Shown here: positions 46,337 through 57,058 of the stretch, piece after piece
Numbering within the stretch: the stretch's first letter is position 1
Layout of the letters: each line of letters starts with the position of its first letter
Source of the DNA: Tubulanus polymorphus
Lineage: Eukaryota > Nemertea > Palaeonemertea > Tubulaniformes > Tubulanidae
NCBI RefSeq assembly: GCF_964204645.1
Contig: NC_134036.1
Coordinates: 11,272,704-11,332,703, forward strand
Reading direction: 5' to 3'
Length of the DNA: 60,000 nt
Notes under the pieces: generated by a model
What the model saw: only the letters and a program-made list of their open reading frames with translations
The model's database searches: none
Told to the model about the DNA's origin: nothing
Translations under genes and position numbers: made by a program

Positions 46337-48440
46337 TTAGCAACATTCATTTATGATAGTGCAGGACCGGCTGCAACACTCAGTGAAATCACTACACGCA
46401 GAACCCGATGACTTGCAACCTATACTTAAAAAGAAGATGACATTTAATGTGTGATGAGTCAATTGTTTTAACTTAAACTTAATTGAATGAGTAATTGAAC
46501 CTTCGCCCATACGTAGGGCCGGCGCTGATCCTGAAGATGAGGACGAACGATTAGCCTCGTTTATGTCGACCATTCGGACAAACAAATCGATTCGTCGATT
46601 AATGTCACTTCGATTTTTTGTTAATATTGAAAACCTACGAATATATGCATTATTTCCCCAGTCGTTACTCACCCTCTGCAAATGACGCGCCACTGGCCAC
46701 GACCACAACAACAGCCCATACACGAGTCATTAAGTAAGCAAGCATTTTCAACGCCTAACAGTTGAATAAGAAATATAAGAATTGGTAAGTGGTAAAATCA
46801 CCTTGGTAAAAGTCCCCAATTCTTCAAAGCAGGTAAAAAAATACCTCGCCTTCCTTTACGAATTGAATTGAATGTAAGGAGATACGATCTCAAGGTCAAT
46901 CAATTAATATTATTGATACATATATCCAATTAATTCATACGTTACTGCGGAACAACATCGACGATATCAGGCCCATACAACCGATAGATATACTATTTGA
47001 ATTAAAACATTTAAACAGTTTGCTTTAAGAGCAATAAGTGGGGATTTTTACCTCCTTTGAATATTTGGGGATATTCAAAGGAGGTATTTTCACCTACAGC
47101 CATATAATTTGACAATTTACACAAGCGAGAGTTTGGTCACAATTAGCCTCATCAGTTCGAAACGGTGAGAATAAAACCCGCCGATTTAATGGTTAATTCA
47201 GTAATTATTTGTTTGAAACATTAGATTAAATGAAGTCAGTTTAATGACATACGCTGTATATTTTGTAGCCTGGCCCTAAGTGCGGACGGGCATCAAAGAA
47301 ACACGAAAACAAGTTTCTGTCACATATTTTTGGTTGAATAGGCGTTATATGTAATAAAGGTAGTCATCGTTAATTCGTATCTTATCTTTAAAACACGAGA
47401 TTGTGTAATCTAATGTCTTCATTTGGTTAAATGTAGAAATACTCAGAATATGTTACTTAGAAGGTATGATCAGTGACACGACAATGAATGATCCTCATAA
47501 ATATGCTTTAACACTACGTATGTTATTTACTTAGGGTCTTGCCGAAGGTTCGGCTGCTGTATTCAATATAGGAAAGTTTATGTAGAAAATTCGCTCATCC
47601 ATTTTACACTTAATACGTTTTATACATTATTCACATTTCAATTCAATTCTCTTAACATGACAGCTGTTAATATTTGTACTTGAATCAAGAGTGAGAACGG
47701 TTGGAATATGAAACTATTTCGTCCGATATATTTTACTGAAAATTCAGGCCCTAATATAATCCAGTTAACTAATGAACATATTCGCCCATGTCAAATTAAA
47801 ACTATGGGACAGGATCAAGAGTAGAAAAGCCACAGAACCGTCATCTCCACCGGTCAATGGATTCGAACCCACTATACGCTCAAGCTGTTCCCCACACCCC
47901 TTGACCAAAATTTTGGAATTGGGTCCAAAATATAACCGAAACCCTTCCGAGTGTGGATCGTGATTCCAATTAACGGAGCCCCGGCGAAAAGTAAATATTT
48001 CTGTAAGGAAATGATCTCTTCGGAACGAAACCACTCGCCCACACCGCTCGCTCTTCCCTTTCTAACTCTATACAATTCGTGGACTTGTCTTCGATAGCCC
48101 GTCGCGGAACGTATTTTAATTACGACGCATAAAATCCATAATCAAAATTTTCTCATGACACTTTGATTCTGCATACATTGACAACGAACGTTCGATTAGG
48201 AAATAATTGAATAATATTTCATCGCCGGGCTTACCTTCTTCTAACCTGTTCAACTTTCGAAATGAAAATATCTCGTCGCTAGAGAGCAGGAACATTCAGC
48301 AAAAGAATAAAACACGCTGTGCGAAATAGTTCATAAATTAAACCAATGATTGCACAGCTTGATATTGCGTGAAATCTATATCGGTGTTTTGTCGAGCCGA
48401 ATCGATGCGCACCCGGCATTTCAAAATCGACCCACGCGCG
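46337..48440 (-). CDS. Secreted cysteine-rich, knottin-like peptide gene 2
   Basis: Paralogue of the gene at 27.5-28.6 kb, minus strand. Exon 1 (48235 to about 48440) is 5'UTR with donor GTAAGC. Exon 2 codes 46745-46673 from the ATG at 46743-46745 (again exactly 73 coding bases, donor GTGAGT). Exon 3 codes 46419-46337 after a 253-bp intron. Product 51 residues: signal peptide nearly identical to gene 1, then a mature part with C-x6-C-x5-CC-x3-C-x5-CC. Apart from cysteines and a few neighbours the mature residues differ strongly, the usual pattern of fast-evolving secreted peptides. Upstream, an AAATATAA box (48497-48504, minus) and the block ACTTTGC.CGAGTAAAT match the gene 1 promoter. Intron 1 (about 1.5 kb) contains a SINE-like insert. 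Confidence 0.75.
47050..47085. repeat. Perfect 15-bp hairpin in intron 1 of peptide gene 2
   Basis: ACCTCCTTTGAATAT (47050-47064) and its exact reverse complement (47071-47085) enclose a 6-nt TTGGGG loop; flanking GGATTTTT/TATTTTCACC is partly repeated at 46795-46850 and 48825-48880. Confidence 0.8.
47846..48115 (-). repeat. tRNA-derived SINE-like repeat, copy 2
   Basis: On the minus strand it carries TGGGCGAGTGG (A-box-like, near 48035) and GTGGGTTCGAATCC (B-box-like, near 47858). About 230 bp align with 53935-54170 (shared: GAAACCACTCGCCCACACC, TTCGTGGACTTGTCTT, GCCCGTCGCGGAAC), and its B-box end aligns with 27061-27120. The box spacing is longer than in a tRNA. Confidence 0.55.
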
Positions 48441-48599
48441 CATCACTATTTACTCGCGCAAAGTGTTTTTCTAGTTTGGTCACTCAAGGACAGTCGTTAT
48501 ATTTATTGAGCTGTCCCCTTTTAGAATTTCTGAACATCAATTTTTCATACGGTATATTTCAATATTTTCGCTGATCTACGGTGCCTGTATGTGGAATAC

Positions 48600-50460
48600 G
48601 TCATTCTGATGAGTGACCAACTGTTTTTCTGTTCTTACATCTGCGATCATAAAGTGAACCTGCGCGTATTCCTGTCGACCACTGGGCGCGGTCCTGACTG
48701 ATGAATAAATACCGTAGACCATAGTTATACAGACATCACGCACAGTCGCAATTATAGTCGCGTGATCTAGACCGTCACCCGGGTCATAAACTTAATTTTT
48801 GCCCAGCCTGGTATGTGGATGAAGTGAAAAATCCCCAGGGTAGAAATACCCGAGGTAAAAATCCCAAAATCTTCAAAGTAGATAAAAGAAATGGTTAAAG
48901 ATATGCGGCGGATGAATAGCATAGTAATGATGAACTTTAACTATCAACTGTTCACTGGCTGACTGTTACCAAATTTTGAGCGACCGGTCCTTGAATGGAG
49001 ACTAGCAAGACCGAGGAATAAGGTTTTCCCTCCTAGAAATGAAACTATATCTCTCTCAATACAACATGGATAATCGATTATAATCGAAAACATATTTTCA
49101 AATTCTTATTCCAAGGAGACAATCGTTGCTGCCTATAACCATACAAGCTTCCCACGCTAGGAACAAAGCGTGACCACCTTCTAAGACATTTTCCAATCTA
49201 CTAATAAATATTTTCGTACATTACATGATATCAACATTAGGTTTAGAATGATATCGTGATTTATATGCATTAACAATTTGCTGTTTTTCAAAAGACTGTG
49301 GCGCGCAAAACCCTCGTGAGTAAATCTGATATGGAAGCATGCATGAAACATATGTACTGAACGACGCGAGGCATTTAACATATACGCCTTGCTGTAAAAT
49401 CTATTCAGTATCTTTTCAGTGACAGTCGATTCTAAAAAAACGCTGAAATATGCAGGATATTTCAAATAGGAATGAATGTGCTAGATCCTTATAACCAAAG
49501 TAGTTTGAATCCAACGCAATCTTCAGATTCTGTCGATGATAAATCTTGATTTTCAAACAAATATTTCTTTTCTCTAAATCACAAAATAAGGCATACAGAT
49601 TGTCTAAAAACACGACACTACGCGATACTTTGCACGAATCACTACCTATGCATTATATAATGTATCATGCATTATATATAATATGATTTACCTTAGATTT
49701 GAACATCCAAATCTGGTGAATGGCTCTGCGAGGAGGCTGAGGAATATATCAGATAGGCGTATCTATGTTCAATTGAATTTGATTTAAGTTTCATTTTCTG
49801 AATATAAAATAAATAAATTGCGGTTTCAATTTTAATTTAATGACTTTCAGCATGGGACCTGCGTAATTATAGTAGCGTGAAATACAATTTCGGAAGCGCG
49901 TCCAGTATAGTTAGGTGGTAGTAAAAATGCAAATATCAAAAACTTTATTGTGATCAAATTATTTTATTAACACGTTTCATAACAACGCTCCTTTCTACGC
50001 AGCTATGGATTCAAAATTGATTAGAATCCAACGTTTCAAAAATCTCCGAACAATTAACAATGTTATATGGGTGTTTGAAATCTTTGATCATAAAGTATAT
50101 TGGCGATCATATACAGAAAAAAATACATGTTTGACGATGAATATTCATTAAATTGGAAATTTGGATTTGAATATTTCCGCGCGTATTTAACTCGCTTTTG
50201 TCGAGTGTATGAGCTTCGATGGTAAGATGACCTCATAACATATATAGCAATCAGTGAACAAACTTAAACGAGGATAACTGCAAACACGTGAATTTCGGTT
50301 GCTTAATCATTTTTTCTTGAGTTGATTTACGCACGTATTTTTACTGCAAGATATTTGAAGTATTTTCGACTCGCTGAAATGAGTAGCAGAAGCGGCAGTA
50401 GCGGAGACGTAGATAGAGAGAGAGACATTTTTACGGTCCAGCGGTTCCAATAGAGACATT
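48600..50460. other. No gene seen
   Basis: AT-rich non-coding sequence; minus-strand frames at 49181-49613 lack motifs. A weak copy of the AAAATCCCCAGG/AAAATCCC intron repeat lies at 48825-48880. Confidence 0.4.
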
Positions 50461-51119
50461 GCTAATAACGTTATTCAAAAACCTGTTCAGGAAAGGGACC
50501 ATAAGCCCTGCAAGGCATCTTCCCAGGGCAGGGAGGGGTCGCAGCCTTGGATAATGGCAGCCTTTCTAGGTGACGGAAAACACTGATTTCAAACCCGGGC
50601 AGAAAGGATAATGGCAGCCTTCCTAAGTGAAGGACATCACCGACCTCAAAACCAGGATAGATCAAATCCTTAAGCGCTACAAGGCAATTGATCTGCATCT
50701 GCTCCAGCCTCCAGCTTGTGGTCCCAGCGGCACCAGATGGACCATGACTGCTGCAGACGTGAGAGTGGGTCTTGCTCTGCACAAACAACACCCACTTACA
50801 ATACGTGCAGGTCAACAGCTTCTCAAAGCTTTTTTTCACAAGTCCTTCGGCGATGGAGAAATACTGACGGTAGCAGGTGAAGGATACTGCTGGAAGCTAC
50901 AAGGCAAGACTCCACACGTAAGGCGATCTGGATAGGATTGTCGCTCAGCCACGAATCGTGACAGATTCGTATCCTGTCCAGATGTCAGAGCAGGCCTCTT
51001 TAGGATTAACGCTGCTCTCCTTGAATAAGGAAGAGACTAGAAAAGATGTCTCAAACATCGCCTGTCACACCTAAACTTATCAGGCAGCCGCGCCTGGTTA
51101 GTAATCCAATCATGCGGTA

Positions 51120-52020
51120 GAAACGGTCAGAAGAAACTATATTTCGCATCTTGGAATGTCAGAACACTACTCGAAAATGATCGTCAGTTAGAACGCCGAA
51201 CAGCGATCATTGCTAAAACACTAGAAAAGTATAGTATCGACATCGCAGCACTAAGTGAAACGAGATTTAGTGGGGATGGCAAGCTGTCAGATTCTGGCTA
51301 CACTTTCTACTGGAAAGGTCTACCAGAGGGTACCCCAAGGCATGCTGGAGTTGGCTTTGCCATCAGAACCGACTTGATGAAAGACCTAGAGATAGCCCCA
51401 GAAGGGATATCTGAACGTCTATTGGTACTACGCATAAAGTCGGGCTCGCATAACATGACCGTTCTGAGCGCATATGCACCCACAATGATGCACAGCGAGG
51501 ACACCAAAGAGGAGTTCTACGATGGGCTAAACAGAATAATCACGGTAACCCCTGAAAACCACAGATTATTTCTCATGGGCGACTTCAATGCATGAGTTGG
51601 ACGTGATCATGCCACATGACCTAAGGTACTGGGTCATCATGGAATCGGCCACTCGAACACCAATGGTACACTCCTACTCTCCACCTGCTCTCAGCATAGT
51701 CTTGCAATGACGAATACTTACTTTGAGCTCCCTGAAAAAAACACAAAGCGTCCTGAATGCACCCAAGGTCTAAACACTGGCACCTGATTGACCACATCAT
51801 CACACGCCAAAAAGACCTAAAGGATGTTTGCATAACCCGAGCGCTGCGCGGCAGTGGTTGTTGGTCCGATCACCTTCTCATTAGAAGCAATGTCAAACTC
51901 CCACGGACAGCGAAACCCAAGCGTCACCAGCGTAACACTGCAGCAAGAAAGTTAGGCGTAGAGGTCCTGAAGGATGAAGAAAAGCGCACAGCCCTTCAGA
52001 ACAATATCGCATCCCTTGAA
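51120..52020 (+). pseudogene. LINE apurinic/apyrimidinic endonuclease domain
   Basis: FASWNVRTLLEND, IAALSETRFSGDG, HAGVGFAIRTDL, LSAYAPTMMHSED and LFLMGDFNA are the successive blocks of the exonuclease-endonuclease-phosphatase fold; W-N, S-E-T-R and GDFNA carry catalytic residues. A TGA follows GDFNA (51593-51595, Arg expected). The later [10 protein letters not shown] and GCWSDHLLI blocks (Asp and His of the active site) are in another frame from 51757. This domain is of the kind annotated as craniofacial development protein 2-like in animal genomes. Confidence 0.8.
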
Positions 52021-52074
52021 GACATAGAAGCATCTAACACAATTGAAGATGCCTGGAAAACCTTCCGTGACTCA

Positions 52075-52992
52075 ACCAATAAGAAACGGTACCAAACAGG
52101 GCTGTGTCCTAGCCCCAACCCTGTTTGGGATTGTCTTCCCACTGATGTTACACCATGCCTTTAAAGACCTGGACACGAGTGTCTTCCTGCAAGTTCGAAC
52201 CGATGGCAAACTGTTTAATCTCCGTCGGTTCTCTGCTAAACGAAGGTGTTCGAGATGATCATTCGCCATCTACTGTTCGTTGATGACTGCGCTTTGTCAG
52301 CTCACACCCCGGAAGAAATCCAGCTTCAGGTTCACTGCAGCAGCAAAAGCATTTGGACTGACTACAAGCCTCACCAAGACTGAAGCGATGTTCCAGCCAG
52401 CCCCAGGGCAGCCCTATGTACCACCAGCCATTACCGTCGATGGTCACACCCTGAATGCAGTAGATTGTCTTGATTGTCTTGCTACTTGGGCAGCATTATG
52501 AGTCATGATGCAAGCCTTGATGCAGATATTGCCCTACGCATTGCCAAAGCCAGCACTGCATTCGGCAGACTCAATAAGAGACTCTGGAATGATCATGGCA
52601 TCAGACTGTCTAACAAGATCCATGTGTACCAAGCGACAGTACTCTCATCTGTGCTATTTGGCTGCGAGACCTGGGCAATCTACAAGCGCCACATTAAGCA
52701 GCTTGATAGCTTCCACATGCGTTGCTTAAGGCGCATCTGTGGAATAAAAAGGCAGGACTATGTACCGATTACAACCGTGGTTGAGAGATGTGGCTGTACT
52801 GGCGTAGAGGCAAATATCATGAAAGCTCAACTCCGCTGGTGCGGTCACCTTGTACGGATGGATGATAGCAGGATACCCAAGGCCCTTCTATACAGCCAAC
52901 TGCGTCATGGCCGCCGTAACACTGGCCGCCCACGCCTCCGCTTCAAGGACTCACTCAAGCGTCAACTCAAAGCCAGTGGTATGGACACTTGA
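52075..52992 (+). pseudogene. LINE reverse transcriptase, C-terminal half
   Basis: NGTKQGCVLAPTLFGIVF (RT palm block), LFVDDCAL (52273-52296, the catalytic Asp pair), then FGCETWAIYKRHIKQLDSFH, RCLRRICGIKRQD, AQLRWCGHLVRMDDSRIPKA and GRPRLRFKDSLKRQL to a TGA at 52990-52992. It begins immediately after the endonuclease linker (DSTNKK), so the RT fingers have been deleted. Frames change near 52080, 52260, 52320 and 52490. Family: RTE-like by endonuclease and tail pattern. Confidence 0.75.
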
Positions 52993-53130
52993 GACATGGG
53001 AACGTTCTGCCCAGGACAGATTGCTCTGACGCACCCACTGTCATAATGCTGTCGTATCCTTCGAAGCCGAACGCATCAACAAGCTCAAGGACAAAGGCAA
53101 AGCTAGAAAGGCTGCTGCTCATTCATCATA

Positions 53131-53934
53131 GTGATGAGAGATTCCAATAATAACGAATATGCAGTTAGTTTTTTTCGATTTGATATTACGATTCGATATT
53201 CTGGATTTCGTGTTTTGACCCGCTAATTTTCGTCACAAATTTTGATCAAAATGATTTTGATCAGATATAATTGTTAACCTAATGTTGCCAAATACTCTAT
53301 TTTACATAGAAATTGATGCTCTTACTAAATCCCCATATTACAATTCCCGCAACACAATTACAGGCTGCTGCAAATAACTCAATTTACAATTCAGAATTTT
53401 GAAATTCAGCAAACACTTAGGTTTTAATAGATAATTGCTCATGATTGATTTTTTAAAGTCCAAAAGAAATTCTACTCACACACGTCTCCTGTCTTGTCTC
53501 GGAGTTAAAGATTCACCAGATTCCACAAATACACACACTGAGTTCCCAACCTTCAAAGAGTCCAGAGTGACCATTTTTGCGAGTATCAATTAACGAAGTT
53601 TGGTAAGTTGACTATTAGTGATCACAAGATCAAGATCGCATAATTCCGCTATTCCACTAGTGCAGTTAGTTCACGTGTAGTCCGGTTAGTTCACTAATAG
53701 TCCGGTAAATTGACCGATATGTAGAACTGATATCAATCCACATGAATTTCACTTGAACACCAGCACGTCCAGGATTCACGATGACGTTTACAAGAGAGTC
53801 CTAGAAGAAAACATGAAATCTTTAGAATCCCACTGGTGAATACGTTCATATGCAGAGGGGATGAGCAGTTTAGGGCGGATGGGTGATTAAGGGAGCAAAT
53901 GATTACGGTTATGTGGCTTTTTTACATAAATTGT
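53131..53934. other. No gene seen; short 20-bp repeat
   Basis: GTTAGTTCACGTGTAGTCCG and GTTAGTTCACTAATAGTCCG lie head to tail at about 53665-53704. Nothing else recognised. Confidence 0.45.
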
Positions 53935-54170
53935 AGAATTGGGTCCAGGGAAAAAAAACGAAAGAAGTATGGTTCGTATTTCCGATGACCAGTAGCAGGT
54001 TTAACGGAGACCCGGTGAAAAATTGATATTGGTTTAAGGAAAAGATCTCTTCGTGGGAACGAAACCACTCGCCCACACCACTTGCTCTTCCATCTTAATA
54101 TTCTCGCTCTACCTCTATACATTTCGTGGACTTGTCTTGGAAAGCCCGTCGCGGAACCTACTTTACTCGT
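53935..54170 (-). repeat. SINE-like repeat, copy 3
   Basis: Aligns with 47925-48110 through AATTGGGTCCA, AACGGAGACCCGGTGAAAA, GAAACCACTCGCCCACACC, TTCGTGGACTTGTCTTGG and GCCCGTCGCGGAAC. The B-box end present in the other copies is missing. Confidence 0.55.
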
Positions 54171-55289
54171 TGTCATGGAAACTCACCAACCTGTCCATTG
54201 TTGTGTTGCTATGGCTACAAACATGTCGTCTGCATCTGCAGGTGTAAAGACGGGTGACTGCTTTCACATAATATGAATGTAAACGCCTGACATGCGGCTT
54301 CGCTTTCAGATGATGAAAAAACTGGGTTTTTCGGTTACTTGGAAACCTAGCATTACAGGATGCTTTGCAACATAATCTAAGAAACAATGTTAAAGGTCAA
54401 GTGCCCTCTAATTCCTACTTTAGAGTATAATATGTTGATTGATAAAACATTGAAAAATGTTTAGGAACTCTGAAAAGTTCTGTTTAAAGGAAGAGACAAG
54501 TTTAGCTTCTTCCATAGTATTTTAAGTTTATTCAGTTAAGGTTGAGAAATTGTGTACATGAGAATTTCAAGTGGTTATTAGTATTATGTCTATTTATCAG
54601 AAGGTATTGCTGTGGTTTCTAAGAAGTTGCAGCCTCGTGTTTGCGAAAAAATCGCCACGCAGTACAGTTAGTTCATTTGACGTTTACATGACTTTTTTGT
54701 ACTTTTGGCTTTTGTGCAAATCTAACTTGAAAAAACTGTGCTTGTTTGCAGTAACAGACGTAAACCCAAATATTGCGTCGGCACTTGCCAGGCTCGAGGA
54801 GCAACATACTAATGGAGACGAGGATCGTAAGTAACATCATATTCCGCTGTAGGAACTTACTTTATTGTATTGCGCTTGAACATAATAACTGGCACTTATT
54901 TTCAGTGATGGAGCGAATGCGCGATAAAATGCTGCAAAACGACTTGATCGGTACGCGGATTGAATGCGATTCTAACACTTTCTCGTTTCATTTTCTGATC
55001 TAATAACTATTTGAAGTTTTATGCTTGAAGATTAGTTTGTTTAGTGTTTCCAGCTTGTATTCGTGAATAACCGTTACCTAATATTGCATTATAGAAATCA
55101 ATTAAGATTATGTAAATACGTTTATAGCCGGACTTTCAAAAATGGTAATAGTGACATCCACGCCGAAAAAGCCAGGCGAAAACGAGTCAACAGGGTCGAC
55201 CGAGAATACGATACAAACCGAAAAAAGGATCAAAAGGCATAAAAGTGCGTAGATATATTATTGTTATCCATGGACTGGCCCTCTAATCG

Positions 55290-55735
55290 TTGAACGTTGT
55301 GCACCTCCTAACCCGAACTCCCTACCCTAACTTTGTGCACCTTCTACTTACTGAAACTACTTACCCTAACCTTGTGCACACTCAGTGGACCTTGCGCACC
55401 TTTTAATCCAAAACCCCCTACCCCTGTGCACCGTTCACTGATATTAGCCCCCGGCGTTTGTGCACCTTATACTTACATTACCTCACAAACCCCGACCTTG
55501 TGCACCGTTTTACCCTAACTCGCTACCCTTGTGCACCGTATACTGATATTAGCTCCCGGCGTTTGTGCACCGTTTACTCCCTAGCCTTATGCACATTCTT
55601 TTTGAAACTTGAACTACTAACCCTAACCTTGTGGACACTCAGTGGACTTTGCGCACCGTTTGACCCTAACCTTGTGCACCATCTACTTAGAAATCTTCAC
55701 TAACCCTAACTTTGTGCACCCTCTGCTTATTTTTC
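55290..55735 (+). repeat. GTGCACC minisatellite in recombinase intron
   Basis: About fourteen copies of a TTGTGCACC core, many followed by GTCTACTT/GTTTACTT-like and CCCTAACC words, at irregular 25-50 bp spacing. The block CTGATATTAGCTCCCGGCGT occurs twice (55439 and 55540). Confidence 0.75.
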
Positions 55736-56639
55736 ATACATTTTCACGTTCTTTATTTCTACAGCGGCGCAAACATGCTTGCCCCGTTTGCACGCGGCCA
55801 AAGACACACATGCCGCAGCACCTCAGAGTCGGCCACAAGTGGGGGCGTGTTCGATCCAGAAACTGGAATCGGAGAATAGAGGAAGACGTCACAAAGACGC
55901 AATACAAGACCATAGCCCCATATAACAAGCGGAGATAAATGGTTCAGTGTAGACAATGCGGAATTACTTCAAGCCATTCTAAATGTCTATTGCGAGGTAA
56001 CATCAGATGCTATTGACTTTGCGAATGAAAAAGTTATCGAATTACCATGTCTTTCGTTTTTATCTTTAGATCAGAGCAGTGATTCCGTGAAAGATTCAGA
56101 TTCGGAAGTGAAATATTCTGATTCAGAAGTGGAAGAAACTAGTCCCAAAGATAGAAGTGAAAGCAATGAAGAAGAGAAGGCAGATGAAAGTAATGTGGAG
56201 GAGGGTGAGGTGACTGAGGAAAGTGGTGAAGAGGAGGAAGAATAGAAAGAGGAAGACAATGTTAAACGAATGAAGAAAGCCCATCCGATGAAAAGGGTAA
56301 GTCCTACATATTTTACTCTTGTGTTTGTTCGTGATGACCTATTTCTTATTTGTCTGATTGATTTTGATGAGGAATTCCTACAATGGCTTCGCCCAATGGC
56401 TGAGGAGAAGAAAACTTCAGAGGCTTATGTGCGCGATAGTTGCCAGTTGCTAAATTTTTGCAATGGCAAACTAAAGCCTCAAAACGTAGTCGACTTGTTG
56501 GAAGCGGAAAAAGACAGCGGTAACACCCCGGGGTCACTGAAGGCCTATGTTCATACCATAAAGAATTGATTAATCCAATTCATTCTCAATGTGAGTATTA
56601 ATGCATGGACCTCCCTCTACTCCCTCCAGGATGTTGCAC

Positions 56640-56815
56640 CTAAAACCCTTCCCTTGTGCACTGTCTATTTCCCTTCCCTTGTGCGCCGTCTACTTCCCAT
56701 CCCTTGTGCACCGTCTTCTTGGAAAACTTTTTACCCTAGCCTTTCCCTTGTGCACCGTCTACTTTCCTTCCCATGTGCACTGTCTACTTCCCTTCACGTG
56801 TGCACCGTCAAGTAA
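56640..56815 (+). repeat. GTGCACCGTCTACTT minisatellite in a second recombinase intron
   Basis: Six units of a CCCTTGTGCACCGTCTACTT type at about 25-bp spacing, with one longer interruption. The same core as in the intron at 55.3-55.7 kb. Confidence 0.75.
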
Positions 56816-57005
56816 GAAATCCGGCACACCCGACATAACATGCTACATATTGATGAAACTTTTGATTTCCAGCGTGGACACAAGGTATCGGGTATTCGAC
56901 AACACACATTGAATCGTGTCGAAATGCGTCTAGCTACGTACGCCCAGAAGTTACGAAAGGATTCAAAAGCTAGGCAGCACGAAGTCCATGACAAGCAGCA
57001 AAGTG

Positions 57006-57058
57006 GGCATACATACATGCATACATACATAAATACATACATACATACATACATACAT
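57006..57058 (+). repeat. CATA microsatellite
   Basis: About thirteen ACAT/CATA units with two variant positions. Confidence 0.9.

Larger units (their letters stand above)
50463..53130 (+). mobile_element. RTE-type LINE, internally deleted
   Basis: The order is a 5' leader with an imperfect repeat (GATAATGGCAGCCTT at 50551 and 50609), an apurinic-endonuclease domain, a shortened reverse transcriptase and a 3' tail to about 53130. Endonuclease to RT spans only about 1.9 kb, so the N-terminal half of the RT is missing. No poly(A) or target-site duplication was recognised. Multiple stops and frame changes mean it is inactive. Confidence 0.75.

Noticed and set aside
46420-46723. 128-codon minus-strand ORF read as a single protein
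   Set aside because: Its N-terminal part is intron plus signal exon in the wrong frame. The paralogue at 27.5 kb shows that the real structure is spliced.
55290-55735. Interstitial telomere array (CCCTAA words)
   Set aside because: CCCTAAC occurs singly between GTGCACC units and never in tandem runs of the hexamer.
56071-56259. Serine-rich minus-strand ORF
   Set aside because: Antisense shadow of the Glu/Asp/Ser-rich exon of the recombinase gene.
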